Below are positions 30,806 to 58,867 of a stretch of 64,000 bases of DNA, in pieces; the stretch's first letter is position 1; each line of letters begins with the position of its first letter. The DNA lies in contig NZ_JAPNKC010000001.1 of assembly GCF_026626705.1 (NCBI RefSeq), positions 12,463,001 through 12,527,000 of the forward strand, given 5' to 3'. A program made the position numbers and the translations under genes. A model generated the notes under the pieces. That model did no database searches, was not told the origin of the DNA, and saw only the letters and a program-made list of their open reading frames with translations. This stretch comes from Pyxidicoccus sp. MSG2. GTDB lineage: Bacteria; Myxococcota; Myxococcia; Myxococcales; Myxococcaceae.

Positions 30806-31512
30806 ATGCACACCCTTCACCAAGACAGCTTCATTCCCTTTCCGCTTTCGCACGGCCTGCTGGCGGACATGAAGGACGACACGTTCTCCACCCAGCTATG
30901 GGCCTGGTCGGAAGACCGGCTGCAGCTGCCGGCCGGCGCCACGCACATCGGCTACGTCTACGACGGCACGCTGACGCTGGAGCATGCCGCCGGCACGTTC
31001 AAGCTGCGCGGCGGCATGTATTTCTCCGCGCCCGGAGAGGCCGTGGTGCACGGCAGCGGCCGGGGCATCGCCATCTCCCGGCTGGGCTACAACGGCTTCT
31101 TCCAGGTGGGCGGCCCGGTGGAGGCGCGCGGGCGTCTCAAGTACATCGACGGCTGCACCGACTCGCTGCTGATTCCGCCGGTGATGATGGGCGACGCCTG
31201 CTTCAACCTGCTGTACTTCCCGCCCGGGGTCGACCAGACGCAGCACACGCATCCGTCGATGCGCGTGGGCATGGTGATTCGCGGGCACGGCGCCTGCGTC
31301 ACGCCCACCGAGGTCATCCCGCTCATGCCGGGCCGTGTGTTCGTGATTCGCGCCGAAGGCCCGCACGCCTTCCGCACCACGGACTCCGAAATGGCCGTGG
31401 TCGCCTACCACCCGGATAGCGATTTCGGCCCCACGCACGAAGCGCACCCGATGATCAACCGGACCATGGTCAATGGCCTGTCGGCCCGCCTGATCGACGA
31501 GATCCGGACCAA

Positions 31513-31516
<4 letters not shown>
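30806..31516 (+). CDS. Bicupin protein, putative tailoring or precursor enzyme of the NRPS locus
   Basis: A 236-residue protein with two cupin-like halves. The second half has the metal-site pattern QHTHPSMRVG and GPHAF, typical of a mononuclear metal bicupin. The first half (LPAGATHIGYVYDGTLTL, GGMYFSAPGE) keeps the fold but has fewer His ligands. Cupins include dioxygenases, hydroxylases, isomerases and epimerases; I cannot name the reaction. ATG 30806 is chosen, with GGAG ~10 nt upstream. Its stop overlaps the NRPS3 start by ATGA at 31513-31516, so the two are translationally coupled, and it lies 64 bp after the ligase. The position argues that it prepares or modifies the residue handled by the ligase, or acts on a carrier-bound residue. 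No signal peptide. Confidence 0.75.
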
Positions 31517-51693
<20,177 letters not shown>

Positions 51694-51892
51694 AGGAGCG
51701 AACGTGCGCCCGCGTCCCCGCTCGTAAGCCGTAGCCCAGGCAGTACGAGCCGTACCCATCGTGCCGATTCTCGTCCCCTTGACTCAGGCGTCAGGCGTCA
51801 AAGGACCCTGGCGCGCGCGCCCAACCGGGCCTCCATCCTCCTCATGCTCCACTCCGGGGGCCTGGCCGTCGAGGCACGCCAGGGAGCGTCCC
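51694..51892. terminator. Gap between convergent NRPS3 and asparaginase genes with possible hairpin
   Basis: No gene is visible in these ~200 bp. CCTTGAC (51777-51783) pairs with GTCAAAGG (51797-51804) with one bulged A around a TCAGGCG tandem repeat. This could act as a terminator for both converging units. There is no T-run. The region also holds copy 1 of a 24-bp repeat. Confidence 0.35.
51697..51720 (+). repeat. 24-bp direct repeat flanking the asp operon, copy 1
   Basis: AGCGAACGTGCGCCCGCGTC and the four bases after it match 56722-56745 with one mismatch (A for C at position 5). The repeat starts 4 nt after the NRPS3 stop codon. Confidence 0.6.
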
Positions 51893-53026
51893 TCAGTACG
51901 TGTTGAACATCTGCTGCACCCGCTTCGGGTCGTTCGTCTCTGTCAGCGCCAGCTGGGCCAGCACCCGGGACTTGGCTGGATTGAACTCACCGGAGGCCAC
52001 GAAGCCTGTCTTGTCGTCATTGACCTCGTTGTTGCGCAGGACCATGCCGGTGGGCACGCGCGTGCTCCGCACGACGAGGAGTCCCTTCTGTCTGGCCCAC
52101 CGCTCGAGCGCCGCCAGGGCGCCCTCCGTCATGTTGCCGTCCCCCACGCCGGCAATGACGATGCCCCTGGCGCCGCCGCGCACCGCCGCGTCGATGAGGT
52201 CCGCGGACATGTTCGCGTGGGCGTAGAGGATGTCCACGCGGGGCAGCTTCTGGAGCTTCTCCACGCTGAACTCCGAGCGCACGGTGTTGCGTTTGTCCAT
52301 GCGCTCGAACCAGGCAATCTTGCCCGTGTTCACGAGGCCCTGGGGACCCCGCTCGGGGCTGCTGAAGGCCTCGACGTTGGTGGTGTTCATCTTCTCCACG
52401 TTTCTCGCGGCGTGGACCTCATCGTTGATGACGACCAGGACTCCGCGGTTGCAGGCCCCCGGGTCCGCCGCCACCGCCACGGCGTTGTAGAGGTTGGCCG
52501 GGCCATCCGCGCTCACCGCGGTGGCCGGTCGCATGGAGCCCACCAGGACCACCGGCTTGGTGCTCTTGACCACGAGGTCGAGGAAGTACGCCGTCTCCTC
52601 CATCGTGTCCGTGCCGTGGGTAATCACCACCGCGTCGACGTCATCGGACTGCAGCAGCTCGTTGACCCGGTGGGCCAGGCGCAGCCAGATCTGGTCGTTC
52701 ATGTCCTGGCTGCCGATGCTGGCGACCTGCTCGCCCGACAGCGTCGCCAGCTCCTGGAGGTTCGAGACGGCGGCAATCAGGTCCTCGACCTTGAACGCGC
52801 CCGACTTGTAGCCGTACTCCGTCTGGCTCGCCTGGGCGCCGGCGATGGTTCCTCCGGTGGCGAGGATGTGCACGCGCGGCTTGGGCCTGGGCCTGGACTC
52901 GGTCGCCGCGGGCGGCGTCGCGGTGGTGGGTGCCGCGGGGGCCTGGGGTGCGGCGTACGCGACGCAGGCCAGGGCGCACAGCGCGACCGGCAGGGCCCTC
53001 AGGACAGGGGAAGGGAAAGCTCGCAT
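51893..53026 (-). CDS. ansB: Type II (secreted) L-asparaginase
   Basis: A 377-residue precursor with a signal peptide (hydrophobic VLRALPVALCALACVAYA, cleavage near AYA-AP) and a Pro/Thr/Ala-rich linker before the enzyme. The catalytic Thr motifs are ATGGTIAG and HGTDTMEET; VLVGSMRPATAVSADGP is also typical of bacterial type II asparaginases. It hydrolyses asparagine to aspartate and ammonia outside the inner membrane. It is the last gene of a minus-strand unit, 13 bp after aspD, with GAGGAGG as ribosome-binding site. In this setting it can supply aspartate to the antiporter AspT. Glutaminase side activity is possible. Confidence 0.92.
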   Translation of the reverse strand: MRAFPSPVLRALPVALCALACVAYAAPQAPAAPTTATPPAATESRPRPKPRVHILATGGTIAGAQASQTEYGYKSGAFKVEDLIAAVSNLQELATLSGEQVASIGSQDMNDQIWLRLAHRVNELLQSDDVDAVVITHGTDTMEETAYFLDLVVKSTKPVVLVGSMRPATAVSADGPANLYNAVAVAADPGACNRGVLVVINDEVHAARNVEKMNTTNVEAFSSPERGPQGLVNTGKIAWFERMDKRNTVRSEFSVEKLQKLPRVDILYAHANMSADLIDAAVRGGARGIVIAGVGDGNMTEGALAALERWARQKGLLVVRSTRVPTGMVLRNNEVNDDKTGFVASGEFNPAKSRVLAQLALTETNDPKRVQQMFNTY

Positions 53027-53039
53027 GACAGGGTCCTCC

Positions 53040-54674
53040 TCAGTGGATGGGGTCCTTTTCTCGCTTCCACCGCTCGACGGCGGTCTCCACCAACTCCTTG
53101 AGGTGCCGCCCTATCTGCGGGTACGCCTCGTCCTCGAGGTTGGCCAGGGAGACGCGCGCGGACCACGGTGGCCCATGGAAGCCGCTCCCGTTCAGGAGCA
53201 CCGTGCCGTAGCGCCGGGCCAGCGCGAAGACGACGTCCAGCGGGTCCCGGTGCCGCTGCACGTAGTCCATGAAGTCTTCCCCGATGTACTTGCGGCACCA
53301 GGCCTCGAGGTCCAGCGTCTGGTAGTACGCCGTGCCCAAATCGTTGGGCTTGAGCTCCACCCCCAGCCCCCGGAACAGCGCCGCGAGGCGCTCGTGGCAG
53401 ATCTGCCTGCAGCGCTTCTTGTAGGCGTCGTCCTTGTCCAGGAGCGCGAACGCGGAGAAGAGCATCATCATCTGTTGCTGGGGCAGCGACAGCCCCGCGG
53501 TGTGATTCAGCGCGACCGAGCGGCTGTCGGCGACCAACCGGTCGATGAACGGAAGCTTCTCCGGGTGGGTGGAGATGGAGCGGTAGCGGGCGTGCACCTC
53601 GGACGCCGCCCCCGCGGGCAGTTGGGCGAGCAGCGTGTCGGCGACGTGGTGCTCGTGCATCGCCACCACGCCCAGCCGCCATCCCGTGCACCCGAAGTGC
53701 TTCGAGTACGAGTAGACCAGGAGGGTGTTGTGCGGGAGCTCCGCGGCGAAGGAGCGGAAGCCCTCGACGAAGGTGCCATAGACGTCATCGGTGAGGATGA
53801 GCAGGTCCGGGCGCCGGGTGCGGACCAGCTCCGCCACGCGGGCGAGCGTCCGGGGACGGATGGCCACCGCCCCCGGGTTGGCCGGGTTGACGAGGAAGAA
53901 GGCCTTGATTCGCGGGTCCGCGAGCTTGTCTATCTCCGCGTCCGGGTACTGCCAGGTGTGTCTCCCGTCCGAGTCCATCTCGCTCTGCTCGATGGGCACC
54001 ACGTCGAACTGGTACTCGGAGAGGTGCGGTATCTCCAGATAGGGGGTGAAGATGGGCGTGCCCAGGGCGATGGTGTCGCCCTTGTTCAGCAGCTTGTTGG
54101 CGCAGAGGGACTGGAACAGGTAGCTCATCGCCGCAGTGCCACCCTCCACCGCGAACAGCTTGAAGCGGCCCGGGGGAGGACGTCCGGCGCACAGCTCCCG
54201 GGCCAGGTAGGCCTCGACGATGCGCTCGGCGTGCACCAGCATCCGGTCCGGCACGGGGTAGTTGTCACCGGTGAGGGAGTCCACCATCTCCCAGACGAAC
54301 GCGTCCGCCTCGAAGCCCAGCTCCCGCACGCCGAGCTCGAGCGTTCCGCGCAGGAGCTCCACCCCGGGCCCGGGTGGGCAGGTGTCCAGGAAGCGTTGGA
54401 AGCGCCGCGCGATGTCCACCGAGTGGGGCATGCCGGCGAGCCCCACGTCCGGCTCGTTCCAGGTGCGCCGCGCCTCCGACATGGCGAAGGAGCCGAGCAG
54501 GAAGAAGGACTCCCGCGGCGTGGTGGCAATCCAATTCGGGTTGCCGCGCCCGGCGTTGAGCATCACCGCCGCTCGGGTGCGGATGGACTCCTCGGCAATC
54601 TCGATGAGCAGGTCCTTCAGCTCGAAGGGGCTGAGCATTTCGAGCGGCTTGTCTTCTGCCTCATGCGCTTGCAT
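53040..54674 (-). CDS. aspD: Bifunctional aspartate transaminase / aspartate 4-decarboxylase
   Basis: A 544-residue PLP enzyme of fold type I, matching the length (~530-545) of AspD and clearly longer than ordinary aspartate aminotransferases (~400). It has NPANPGAVAI, TDDVYGTFVEGF and the PLP-lysine motif YSYSKHFGCTGWRLG. AspD releases CO2 from the beta-carboxyl of aspartate to give alanine in the cytoplasm. It starts 10 bp after aspT, with GAGGAG 7 nt upstream, so the genes are co-transcribed. The aspT-aspD pair is the classic aspartate-alanine exchange system described in Tetragenococcus and Comamonas. Confidence 0.92.
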   Translation of the reverse strand: MQAHEAEDKPLEMLSPFELKDLLIEIAEESIRTRAAVMLNAGRGNPNWIATTPRESFFLLGSFAMSEARRTWNEPDVGLAGMPHSVDIARRFQRFLDTCPPGPGVELLRGTLELGVRELGFEADAFVWEMVDSLTGDNYPVPDRMLVHAERIVEAYLARELCAGRPPPGRFKLFAVEGGTAAMSYLFQSLCANKLLNKGDTIALGTPIFTPYLEIPHLSEYQFDVVPIEQSEMDSDGRHTWQYPDAEIDKLADPRIKAFFLVNPANPGAVAIRPRTLARVAELVRTRRPDLLILTDDVYGTFVEGFRSFAAELPHNTLLVYSYSKHFGCTGWRLGVVAMHEHHVADTLLAQLPAGAASEVHARYRSISTHPEKLPFIDRLVADSRSVALNHTAGLSLPQQQMMMLFSAFALLDKDDAYKKRCRQICHERLAALFRGLGVELKPNDLGTAYYQTLDLEAWCRKYIGEDFMDYVQRHRDPLDVVFALARRYGTVLLNGSGFHGPPWSARVSLANLEDEAYPQIGRHLKELVETAVERWKREKDPIH

Positions 54675-54684
54675 GTCGGGCTCC

Positions 54685-56522
54685 TCAATCCAGGCTGGCC
54701 AGCAGGTAGCAGCCGAGCGTGACCACGATGTTGCTGATGGCGAAGGTCACCGGATAGGAGAGCGCGGGGACGGTGCTCTCCGTGTCTTCCTGCGCGGTGC
54801 GCAGGCCGGGGCTGCTGCACCGCGCTCCCGCGATGGCGCCCTCCAGCAGCCCCGCGTTCATGTGGTAGCGGTACTGGCCCACCACCCACCCGACGACGGG
54901 AGGAATCAGTCCCGCCACCAGCGTGCCGATGGCGATGGGCCCGAGCACCCCGGCGCGGACGGACTGAATCACGCCCGCGCCGGCATTGAGCGCGGTGACG
55001 GCGATGAAGACGTTCAGCCCCAGGTCCTCCAGGAGCTGCCGCGCGGGCTCGGGAAAGGGGCCTCCCAGGCGCGGGTCTCGGGTGCGGAGCGTGGACAGGA
55101 CGATGCCGGTAAGGAGCAACCCCACGGCCGAGCCGAGGCTCAGCTTCAGGCCGAAGAGCGGAATCGGCAGGGTTCCGAGGAACGCGCCGACGGACAGTCC
55201 CAGCGCCAGGGTGACGATGTCCGTCGCCATGCTGGGGCGAACCACGCGGCCGCCCAGCGCTTCCGCGAGCTGGTGGATGCGCAGCTGGCTGCCGGTGATG
55301 CGGAACACGTCGCCCCGCCGCACCACCGTCTCGGGGCCGTGGGGAATCTCCGCGCCGCCGCGGAAGAGCGCGTTGAGGAAGAAGCCGTGCCCCACCGTCC
55401 GCATGAGCTCCCCCACGCGCTTGCCGACGGAGCGCTCCGTCTGGGCCACTACCTCCACGGTCTCCAACCCCACCGCACGGAGCACGGCGTCGGGGACCTC
55501 GGGCCCCACCACCTGGGGGGCCTTCACCATGGCCGCCAGCGGGCCGCTGACCACCACCAGTCGCCGGGCCGCAGCCGCAGCGAATCACTCAAGTCGAGCG
55601 GCTGCCCTCCACGCTGCACCCGCTCGAGGGCCACCTGCGGGAAGCGCTCCCGCAATTGCGCGAGCGTCTGCCCCGCTCCCTCCGGGTTCTCCAGCCGGAA
55701 CGCGCGCACCTCCAGCGACTCGGCGTCCGGCGCCAGCGCGAGGGCCGTGCCGGGGAGCGGATGCGCCTCTCCTGCTTCGAGTTCTCGCTGATACGCCTGG
55801 GCCTCCCGCTTCACGTCCCGTCCGAACCAGCGTGGGAGGACCTTCATCATCAAGACGAAGAGCACCAGGCTCACGCAGTAGCCGAAGGCGAACGCGGTGG
55901 ACAGGTTGGCGAGCACGGTGGGGTCGCCCGCGTGCTCGCGCAGGTACACGTCCTTGGCGGCGCCGAGCCCCGGGGTGGCGGTGTTGGCGCCAGCGAAGAT
56001 TCCGGGCGCAAGCCCCGGGGCGAGGTGGAGCACCGCGCCCAGGCCCACCATCAGTCCCGCTGAGAGCAGGGGGACGAGCAGCCCCAGCACGATGAAGGCA
56101 CGCGCGTCGCGCCGCAGGCCGGAGAGGAACTGGGGGCCGACCTTCATGCCCACGGCGAACATGAAGAGGTTGAAGAAGAGCGTGCTGGCGAAGTCCGGCA
56201 CGGAGAAGGTGACGCCGCGGAGGCTGGCCCACAGGCTGAGCCCCAGGCCCAGGATGAGCGTGGACGCGGTGGCGCCCAGGTTGAAGCGCCACAGCGTGAC
56301 GCGGCCCAGGGCGTAGCCTACGGCGACCGTGGCGAACAGGAGCACGAAGGGTTGGTTGGCCAGGAACGCGAAGACGGGGCCGAGCAGGCCCGTGGCCTTC
56401 GCGGCGCTCGGGAGGTCTCTCGCCAGCAGGCGCACCAGCAGGATGCCGCTGAGCGCGAGCCCGGCCCACGCGGCCAACCGCAGTGCGTGGGCACGGTCGC
56501 GCATGGGGGTGGCGCTGGGCAT
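54685..56522 (-). pseudogene. aspT: Aspartate:alanine antiporter AspT, split by a -1 frameshift
   Basis: Two minus-strand frames together make one AspT-family transporter. The first (55524-56522) has an N-terminal set of transmembrane helices (NLGATASTLILGLGLSLWA, FAGANTATPGLGAAKD) and most of the cytoplasmic RCK/TrkA-C-like loop, then runs into junk (WWWSAARWRPW). The second (54685-55557) continues the loop (VVSGPLAAMVKAP) and has the second helix set (LGLNVFIAVTALNAG, HMNAGLLEGAIAG). The join is at 55559/55560, where GAC-TGG should be GAC-CTG; one missing C restores a ~612-residue protein. AspT imports aspartate in exchange for alanine. The break may be a sequencing error or a real lesion; both halves look otherwise well conserved. 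Confidence 0.82.
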
Positions 56523-56763
56523 CCGGGGGCTCGGGAGTTGAAGGCTCGATTCGTCCTACAGGCTGGGCATGGAGGGCCCCGCGCGCCATGTGCCAGTACG
56601 CGCGGTCCCGGCGCCCGGCTGGCTACGACTCCAGGGCAGCTCCCTCCAGTCCAACCCGGCGCCAGCGATGGCGCGGCCCTCCGCGTCGGAGCGTGGAAGC
56701 GCTGCCACCGCGAGCCATCCCAGCGCACGTGCGCCCGCGTCCCCGATGTGATGCACTTCCGGG
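56523..56763. promoter_or_regulatory. Divergent intergenic region between aspT and the LysR gene
   Basis: About 240 bp with no credible gene. It must hold the promoters for the minus-strand asp operon and the plus-strand LysR gene. I could not pick out a convincing LysR T-N11-A box. It also contains copy 2 of the 24-bp repeat. Confidence 0.4.
56722..56745 (+). repeat. 24-bp direct repeat flanking the asp operon, copy 2
   Basis: Second copy, in the same orientation, 18 bp before the LysR start. The two copies enclose the three minus-strand asp genes and their upstream region (~5 kb). Confidence 0.6.
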
Positions 56764-57699
56764 GTGCTCGAAAGCGTCACCATCGATCAGCTCCGGACGC
56801 TCCGTGCGGTCGCGGAGGAAGGAAGCTTCACCGCGGCGGCCCGCCGGCTCGGACAGGGACAGCCCGCGGTCAGCCAGGCGATGAAGCGGCTCGAGAAGCA
56901 GCTCGGCCTGCGCCTCTTCGACAGGAGCAGCCGGGTTCCCCGGCTGACCGCGAAGGGCGAAGCCGTCGTCGCCGCGGCGGAGCGGCTTCACGATGACCTC
57001 GCCGTCTTCCAGACGTTGATTGGCCGCATCAAGAGCGGAGCGGAGACGAAGCTCTCGCTCGCGGTCGACGCCATGTTCCCGACGAGCGCGCTGCTGGCCT
57101 TCATCCACGAATTCGCCAAGGCACACCCCGGCGTGGAGCTGGCGCTCGAAATCGAGTTCCTCGCGGCCGTGACGGCGCTCGTGCGGGAGCGGCGGGCCAC
57201 GCTCGGCATCGCGGGGACGGACCTGGACCTCTCGGGGCTGGAGCAGCGTCCCATCGCCCATCTGCGGATGATTCCGGTCGCCGCGCCGTCACATCCCCTG
57301 GCTGCGGGGAAGGACGTCATCACGGATGAACGACTCGCCTCCGCCGTGCAGATCGTCCTCACCGAGCGCACGCCGGCGGGCCAGCCCGGCTCCTCGGACC
57401 GGGGCGTCTTCTCGCCCCGGACGTGGCGGGTCGCCGACCTGATGACCAAGCATGCGCTCATCGTGGGCGGGCTTGGCTGGGGCCACGAGCCCGAGCACCT
57501 CGTGCGTGAGGACCTCGCGGCGGGGCGGCTCGTGGAATTGCGGCTCGCGGCCTGGGAGGGCGGACCACCCCCACGGCACTCGCTCTCCCTCGTCCGTCGC
57601 AAGGGCTCGCCGCTCGGGCCCGTGGCGACCTGGGCCTCCAATCGCCTCACGAGCCTCTGCCAGGAGGCGCTGGGCGCCGCGGCCCATCACACGCGGTGA
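56764..57699 (+). CDS. LysR family transcriptional regulator
   Basis: A 311-residue protein with the LysR helix-turn-helix at residues ~5-63 (TIDQLRTLRAVAEEGSFTAA, QPAVSQAMKRLEKQLG, LFDRS) and a periplasmic-binding-like effector domain after it (PVAAPSHPLA, LIVGGLGWGHEP). It starts with GTG 56764; the ribosome-binding site is weak. It diverges from the asp operon, the usual layout for a LysR protein and its target, but the pirin gene 60 bp downstream on the same strand is an equally good target. The inducer is unknown. Confidence 0.9.
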   Translation: MLESVTIDQLRTLRAVAEEGSFTAAARRLGQGQPAVSQAMKRLEKQLGLRLFDRSSRVPRLTAKGEAVVAAAERLHDDLAVFQTLIGRIKSGAETKLSLAVDAMFPTSALLAFIHEFAKAHPGVELALEIEFLAAVTALVRERRATLGIAGTDLDLSGLEQRPIAHLRMIPVAAPSHPLAAGKDVITDERLASAVQIVLTERTPAGQPGSSDRGVFSPRTWRVADLMTKHALIVGGLGWGHEPEHLVREDLAAGRLVELRLAAWEGGPPPRHSLSLVRRKGSPLGPVATWASNRLTSLCQEALGAAAHHTR

Positions 57700-57759
57700 T
57701 GAAAACCATCATGCGCCCGGCGGATTCCAGTCGGGGCACGCGCTCTTACTGTACTTGTC

Positions 57760-58710
57760 ATGAAGACCGCGACGCATGGCATTGCCCCTTCCACTTCTCC
57801 CCTTCCCCGCGCCCGCGCCCGTCCCCTCGAGAGCGTCCACGGCGGAGGTCCGCTTCACTGGGTCGGTGACGGCTTCCGGGTGAATACCCTCGTCCCGAGC
57901 AGGAGCCTCTCGCAGGAGCGGGCCAGTCCCTTCCTGTTGCTCGACTACCATCCTCGCCAAGACTACCCGGCGCTGGCCGAAGGTCAGCGCGGCGTCGGCT
58001 GGCACCCGCACCGGGGCTTCGAGACGGTCACCCTGTCTTTCGAGGGGTCCGTCGCGCACCGGGACACCGCGGGCCATGCGGGCGTCATCGGGCCGGGCGA
58101 CGTGCAGTGGATGACGGCCGCGTCCGGCATCCTCCACGAGGAGTACCACGCGCGGGACTTCTCCCGTCGCGGAGGCGCGTTCCACATGCTGCAGCTCTGG
58201 GTCAACCTTCCTCGCGCGAGGAAGATGGACGCGCCGGGCTACCAGCCCATCACCGCGGGCCAGATTCCCATCGTCCCGGTCGGAGGTGAGGACAACCCCA
58301 GCACGGTCCGGGTCATCGCCGGTGCGTACGGAGACGCCCGGGGACCCGCGCGGACCTTCACGCCCATCACGATGCTCGACGTGAAGCTCACCGCGGGCAC
58401 GGTGCTCGAGGTGCCCGTGCCCTCACATCACAATGCCTTCGTGCTCGTCGCCGGTGGCCGGGTCTCGACCGACGGTGACTCGCTCACCCCGGGCTCCCTC
58501 GCCGTCTTCGCCAACGAGGGCGAGCAACTCGCGCTGCGCGCCGAAGAGGACGCGCACTTCATCGTCCTCGCGGGGGAGCCCATCCGTGAGCCCATCGCCC
58601 ATATGGGGCCCTTCGTCATGAACACCGAGCGCGAAATCCTCCAGGCCATTCACGACTTCGAGGCGGGACGCTTCGGTGAGGTCCCCGCGGACGAGGCGCC
58701 GCGGAGCTGA
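57760..58710 (+). CDS. Pirin family protein
   Basis: A 316-residue bicupin of the pirin family. The metal ligands match the human pirin pattern: His82 and His84 in WHPHRGFETVT, then His126 and Glu128 in LHEEYH. GPGDVQWMTAASGILHEE is the family signature. Bacterial pirins are iron-binding; some oxidise quercetin (quercetin 2,3-dioxygenase activity) and others modulate metabolic enzymes. The gene follows the LysR regulator by 60 bp and probably shares its promoter or is controlled by it. A 10-bp-stem hairpin lies just after the stop. Confidence 0.92.
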   Translation: MKTATHGIAPSTSPLPRARARPLESVHGGGPLHWVGDGFRVNTLVPSRSLSQERASPFLLLDYHPRQDYPALAEGQRGVGWHPHRGFETVTLSFEGSVAHRDTAGHAGVIGPGDVQWMTAASGILHEEYHARDFSRRGGAFHMLQLWVNLPRARKMDAPGYQPITAGQIPIVPVGGEDNPSTVRVIAGAYGDARGPARTFTPITMLDVKLTAGTVLEVPVPSHHNAFVLVAGGRVSTDGDSLTPGSLAVFANEGEQLALRAEEDAHFIVLAGEPIREPIAHMGPFVMNTEREILQAIHDFEAGRFGEVPADEAPRS

Positions 58711-58728
58711 GCCCTCCGCGCCTGTGCG

Positions 58729-58754
58729 CCCCCATCCAGTCCAGTGGATGGGGG
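58729..58754 (+). terminator. Hairpin after the pirin gene
   Basis: CCCCCATCC (58729-58737) pairs perfectly with GGATGGGGG (58746-58754) around an 8-nt loop, 18 nt after the pirin stop. There is no T-tract, so termination efficiency is uncertain, but position and stem strength fit a terminator. Confidence 0.6.
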
Positions 58755-58867
58755 CGGGCTGGGCCTGTCGCGGATTTAATCCGGCTTAATTCATCCCCCC
58801 TCGGGCGCCTCCCGATAATCCCGGGTGCACGCAGCAGGTGCGAACCAACTCCTGGGGAGGCAGTGTC

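Noticed and set aside
56523..56763. LysR operator box in the aspT-LysR gap
   Set aside because: T-N11-A patterns are too common and none had a convincing dyad.
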